Assembly: GCA_964385045.1 (NCBI GenBank) | Contig: CAYLNM010000067.1 | Span: 1-22,630 of the forward strand | Source: CAYLNM01 sp964385045 | Lineage (GTDB): Bacteria > Planctomycetota > Phycisphaerae > Phycisphaerales > SM1A02 | Direction of reading: 5' to 3' | DNA length: 22,630 nt | Shown: positions 19,994 to 22,630 of the stretch, piece by piece | How the letters are laid out: each line of letters begins with the position of its first letter | Position numbering within the stretch: the first letter of the stretch is position 1 | The notes under the pieces: generated by a model | The model's input: only the letters and a program-made list of their open reading frames with translations | Databases searched by the model: none | Told to the model about the DNA's origin: nothing | Position numbers and translations under genes: made by a program

Positions 19994-22342
19994 TCAGGCC
20001 CCGCCCGCGGGCGCGGCGGCGTTCCCCGCGGCCCGCGCCGCCGCGGCCTCGCCCCCGTCCTCGGCGTCCCCCTCCGGCTCGTCCGCCCGATCGGGATCGA
20101 CCGCCCGGCGCAGCTCGCGCACGAGCCGACGCGCATCCCGCTGGTGACGCCGCAGGTCCAGCGGCGATGCATCCGGTCCCGCGACGAGCGCGAGCGGGTC
20201 GAGGTGCTCGACGATGCGGCGCCGGATCTCCCGCACCCGCGACTCGAGGACCGCGAGGGCCTCGGCGTCGACCAGCCCCTCGAGCCCCGCGACGTCCGGC
20301 ATGCGGTCGGTCGCCTCGGGCGGTGCCGCCGCCGCCTCGGGGTCGGGGGCGTCCGCGCCGTCGTCCGGAGCGGCTCCGTCCTCGTCGCCCGCGGCCTCCC
20401 CCGGCCCTGGTGGCAGATCCGACGTGCCCGCGACCGGAGCGACCGGTCCGTACACGCCGCCCGCCACCCGCTCGGTCGCAAGCAGGAGGATGGTCGCCAT
20501 GTCGCCGTCGAGCGCGTTCGCCTCGTCGGGATCCCAGCCGGGCTCGGGCCGCCGGCCGGCCATGCGATCCCGCAGGTCGCGGGCGGCCTGGCCGGCGACC
20601 TGCCGCAGGTCGATTGCCTTGGCGGGGTAGCCGAGCACGGCGTGCGTCCGGCCGCGCCACCGCGGGCGGTCCTCCTCCGGCGTGCCCGGCGCCAGGGCCT
20701 CCGCGGCCGCGGCGAGCGGTGCCCACGCCGCCTCGTCCGTCCGCCCCGCGGCGGGCAGGTCGCGGACCAGCGGCACGAGGTCGGCGAGGTGCTCGTGGGC
20801 GAGCCGCGAGGCGATCATCGGCCGCATCGTGGCGAGCAGGCGCACGAGCCGGAGGCCGTCGGTGACGAGCCCGGCGGCGGCGACCGCGGCGGCGCCGGCG
20901 TCCGGCCCGCCGGGGGTCTCGCTCTCGTCCAGTCGTCGCGCGGCCTCGCCGGCCAGCAGCCGCAGTGCGCGGCGCGCGCCCGCGGCCCACGCCGGGATCA
21001 CCGTCGAGTCGCCGTCCGCCCGCAGGACGGCGTCGTCGGTCCAGAGGCGCGCGGCCGGAGCGGCGTCGGCCTCGGCCGCGGCGGCGTCCGCGGCGGCGGC
21101 GAGGTGCTCGAGCACCCGGCGCAGCGACGCCCGCGCCGCGTCGGCCGCCTCGTCGTCGCCGAGCACGCCGCCGCCGAGGACGATGGTCTCGACGTGCTCG
21201 TCCGGGATCGCGGCCGCGGCCTCGATCGCCGCCCGCAGGTGCACCGCGGCCCCGAGCCGGCGGGCGGACGGATCGCCGCCGATCACGCGCCGCAGCGTCG
21301 CCTCCGTCTCCGCCATCGCGGTCCGGCTCGCCGCGGCCCGCTCCATCACCCGGCTCAGCGAGGGCATCATGAGCGCGGCGAGCTGCCCGTAGGCACCCTC
21401 GGCGATCGACTGCTCCCACGCCTCCAGCTCGTCGCGGACGGCCTCCGGGTCCTCCTCGAACCGGTCGACGAGCTCGACCGCGTCCGCATACGCCGCCTCC
21501 ATCGAGCCGATCTGCTCCTCGTAGACCGCATCCGACGTGTCGCGGATCGCGGTTGCCTCCTCGGAGTCCGGTCCCACCCCGAGCAGATCGGTCGCGAAGG
21601 AGACGCGCTCCTCCGGGGTCGCGTCGAGGAGGCGGTCGCGCAGCCACGCCCCGGAGATCGCGGCCTCGCTGGCGATCGCGGCCCGCACCCGGAAGGCCCC
21701 GGGCGCCGCGAGCTCGCCCACCACGCCGAGCAGCCGCGCCGCCTCGGCGGGACCGAACACCCCCCGCCCCAGCCCGATCGCCACGAGCTCGTCGCCCATG
21801 GCCGCGATCGCCATCGACACCAGCGACGAGATCAGGATGTCGTCGCCCGCCGCATGCACCGCCATCCGCTGGACGCGCTCGACGTCGCGGACCGCCGCGT
21901 CCGGCCGTCCGTCGTGCATCGCCACCAGCGCGCGGGCCCGTACGACGCGGGCGACCTGCCGCAGCCGTGCCAGATGCGGCAGCTGCATCTCCCAGCCGCG
22001 GTCGTAGCGGAGCTCGAAGTCGCACCGGGTCCGCGCGGTCGCCGACTCGACGTCCGCCAGCACCGCCGCGTGGGCGCGGATCGCGGCCCGCAGCGCCCGT
22101 GTCGGCGGGGTGGCGTGGTCCCAGTTCGCGATCACGTCGGCCTGCCGGGGGGCCACCCGGGCCAGCTCGTCCACCGCCCGCACGTACCAGGTCGCGGCGT
22201 TGCCCGGATCGGTCGGGATCGGGATCCCCATCTCCCGCAGCTCGTCGAAGCTCTGGCCGCGGGCGCCAGCGGCCGGGAGCACGGCCAGCAGCAGGCCGAG
22301 CAGCAGGAGCGCGGGGCGGGAGGTCGGGCGGCGATGGACCAT
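19994..22342 (-). CDS. Large secreted alpha-helical protein of unknown function
   Basis: 782 residues from ATG 22342, preceded by GGAG with an 8-base spacer. The frame stays open to 22585, but this start gives a standard signal peptide (core LLLLGLLLAVLPAA at about 12-25, cleavage near ARG-Q30). The mature protein is almost entirely helical and rich in Ala, Arg, Asp and Glu. It opens with PTDPGNAATWYVRAVDELARV, a form I associate with planctomycete secreted proteins of the tetratricopeptide-like sort, and has LALMMPSL-type hydrophobic helices around residue 330. An acidic, Pro/Ala-rich linker spans about 644-680, then a basic helix pair (LESRVREIRRRIVEHL, LRRHQRDARRLVRELRRAV) and a disordered end. 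No catalytic motif is recognised. Location: periplasm or outside. Confidence 0.75.
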   Translation of the reverse strand: MVHRRPTSRPALLLLGLLLAVLPAAGARGQSFDELREMGIPIPTDPGNAATWYVRAVDELARVAPRQADVIANWDHATPPTRALRAAIRAHAAVLADVESATARTRCDFELRYDRGWEMQLPHLARLRQVARVVRARALVAMHDGRPDAAVRDVERVQRMAVHAAGDDILISSLVSMAIAAMGDELVAIGLGRGVFGPAEAARLLGVVGELAAPGAFRVRAAIASEAAISGAWLRDRLLDATPEERVSFATDLLGVGPDSEEATAIRDTSDAVYEEQIGSMEAAYADAVELVDRFEEDPEAVRDELEAWEQSIAEGAYGQLAALMMPSLSRVMERAAASRTAMAETEATLRRVIGGDPSARRLGAAVHLRAAIEAAAAIPDEHVETIVLGGGVLGDDEAADAARASLRRVLEHLAAAADAAAAEADAAPAARLWTDDAVLRADGDSTVIPAWAAGARRALRLLAGEAARRLDESETPGGPDAGAAAVAAAGLVTDGLRLVRLLATMRPMIASRLAHEHLADLVPLVRDLPAAGRTDEAAWAPLAAAAEALAPGTPEEDRPRWRGRTHAVLGYPAKAIDLRQVAGQAARDLRDRMAGRRPEPGWDPDEANALDGDMATILLLATERVAGGVYGPVAPVAGTSDLPPGPGEAAGDEDGAAPDDGADAPDPEAAAAPPEATDRMPDVAGLEGLVDAEALAVLESRVREIRRRIVEHLDPLALVAGPDASPLDLRRHQRDARRLVRELRRAVDPDRADEPEGDAEDGGEAAAARAAGNAAAPAGGA

Positions 22343-22373
22343 CGAGGGGGCTCCGGACGATCGGTCGCGCGAT

Positions 22374-22418
22374 CGAGGCGGGCGAGGCGGGCGAGGCGGG
22401 CGGGGCGGGCGAGGCGGG
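22374..22418. repeat. 9-bp tandem repeat upstream of the large secreted protein gene
   Basis: Five units of CGAGGCGGG (one with G for A) fill 22374-22418, 32 to 76 bp upstream of ATG 22342, where promoter or leader elements would be expected. The rest of 22419-22589 is GC-rich with no other gene that I can support. Confidence 0.8.
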
Positions 22419-22589
22419 CGACGCGAGACCCGGCGGCGACGGACGACCTCGTGGATGATCGCACGCCGCCGGGTCCCGCGCCCCGCGTTCCGGTACGCCG
22501 GCCCGGGCCGCCGGCTGCACGGCATGCGTCGGGGCCCGGCCGGGAGCCCGTCGGCCGCGCGGTACCGTCCGGCCCTCGGGAACACCGCC

Positions 22590-22630
22590 GTGATCTCCGC
22601 GGTTCTGCTCGGCCCCGCGCCCCTCGCCCC
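22590..22630 (+). CDS. Possible start of a rightward exported-protein gene (partial)
   Basis: GTG 22590 begins VISAVLLGPAPLA and runs off the end of the window, which would suit the start of a signal peptide. TACCGT at 22563-22568 (in GGTACCGTC, the same nine bases as before 18586) lies 21 bp upstream and would be its -10 box. Only 13 codons are visible and there is no SD, so this is a weak call. Confidence 0.2.
   Translation, partial: MISAVLLGPAPLA

Noticed and set aside
20482..22520. 1104-codon minus-strand frame (19206-22520) over the large secreted protein
   Set aside because: Arg/Gly/Ala-rich shadow in another frame; the 22342 start frame has the signal peptide and SD.
22343..22585. 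Pro-Arg repeat extension (RPPRPPRPP) of the large secreted protein
   Set aside because: It would bury the signal peptide; the SD and signal sequence support ATG 22342.

Overview
The window is very GC-rich (mostly mid-70s % by eye) and densely coding. It most likely comes from a planctomycete of the Phycisphaerae type. The best evidence is two secreted proteins (7770-6022 and 18586-19974) that end in dockerin-like repeats of the form CPADVDGD...DL..VL..WGPC. HAF-type repeats, PEP-CTERM-like tails and many lipoproteins fit the same assignment, which remains an inference from protein style.

Layout, left to right. 42-3589 (+) is a tightly overlapping four-lipoprotein operon: two LpoB-like proteins, a COG3014-like protein and a YcfL (DUF1425)-like protein. 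3782-4360 (+) is a YdjA-like nitroreductase. About 4370-8060 is a visibly less GC-rich block (about 60-63%) holding three minus-strand exported proteins. The two nearest 4.6-5.9 kb are a tandem duplicate with C-terminal anchor-like tails. The third is a HAF/dockerin-like protein whose N-terminus contains seven copies of an 8-bp repeat. 8071-9799 (-) holds a calcineurin-like phosphoesterase and a TIGR00266/AIM24 protein. 10214-11764 (+) is a GT39-type membrane glycosyltransferase. 11812-12439 (-) is a MntA/HepT toxin-antitoxin pair. 12497-13795 (-) is a MacB-type ABC permease without its ATPase. 14217-14513 (+) is a small unknown protein. 14704-15963 (-) is a succinylglutamate desuccinylase/aspartoacylase-type protein, followed to the right by a hybrid-free sensor histidine kinase (17912-16080, -). 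18041-18478 (+) is a small zinc-finger protein, 18586-19974 (+) a second HAF/dockerin-like protein, and 19994-22342 (-) a large secreted protein of unknown function. No rRNA, tRNA, CRISPR array or insertion sequence was seen.

The most notable signals are these. (1) The non-multiple-of-3 octamer array sits just after the start codon of the 7770-6022 gene; both other frames stop within about 40 codons, so it looks like a phase-variation switch. (2) The neighbouring duplicate gene appears to be a mosaic: its leader and start match the octamer gene, and the rest matches its tandem copy, including a 255-bp stretch with no differences. (3) The HepT toxin has lost the tyrosine that MntA normally AMPylates. 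(4) A recurrent GGTAnnnT element is nearly the only TA-containing sequence in several GC-rich gene leaders and probably marks the -10 box.
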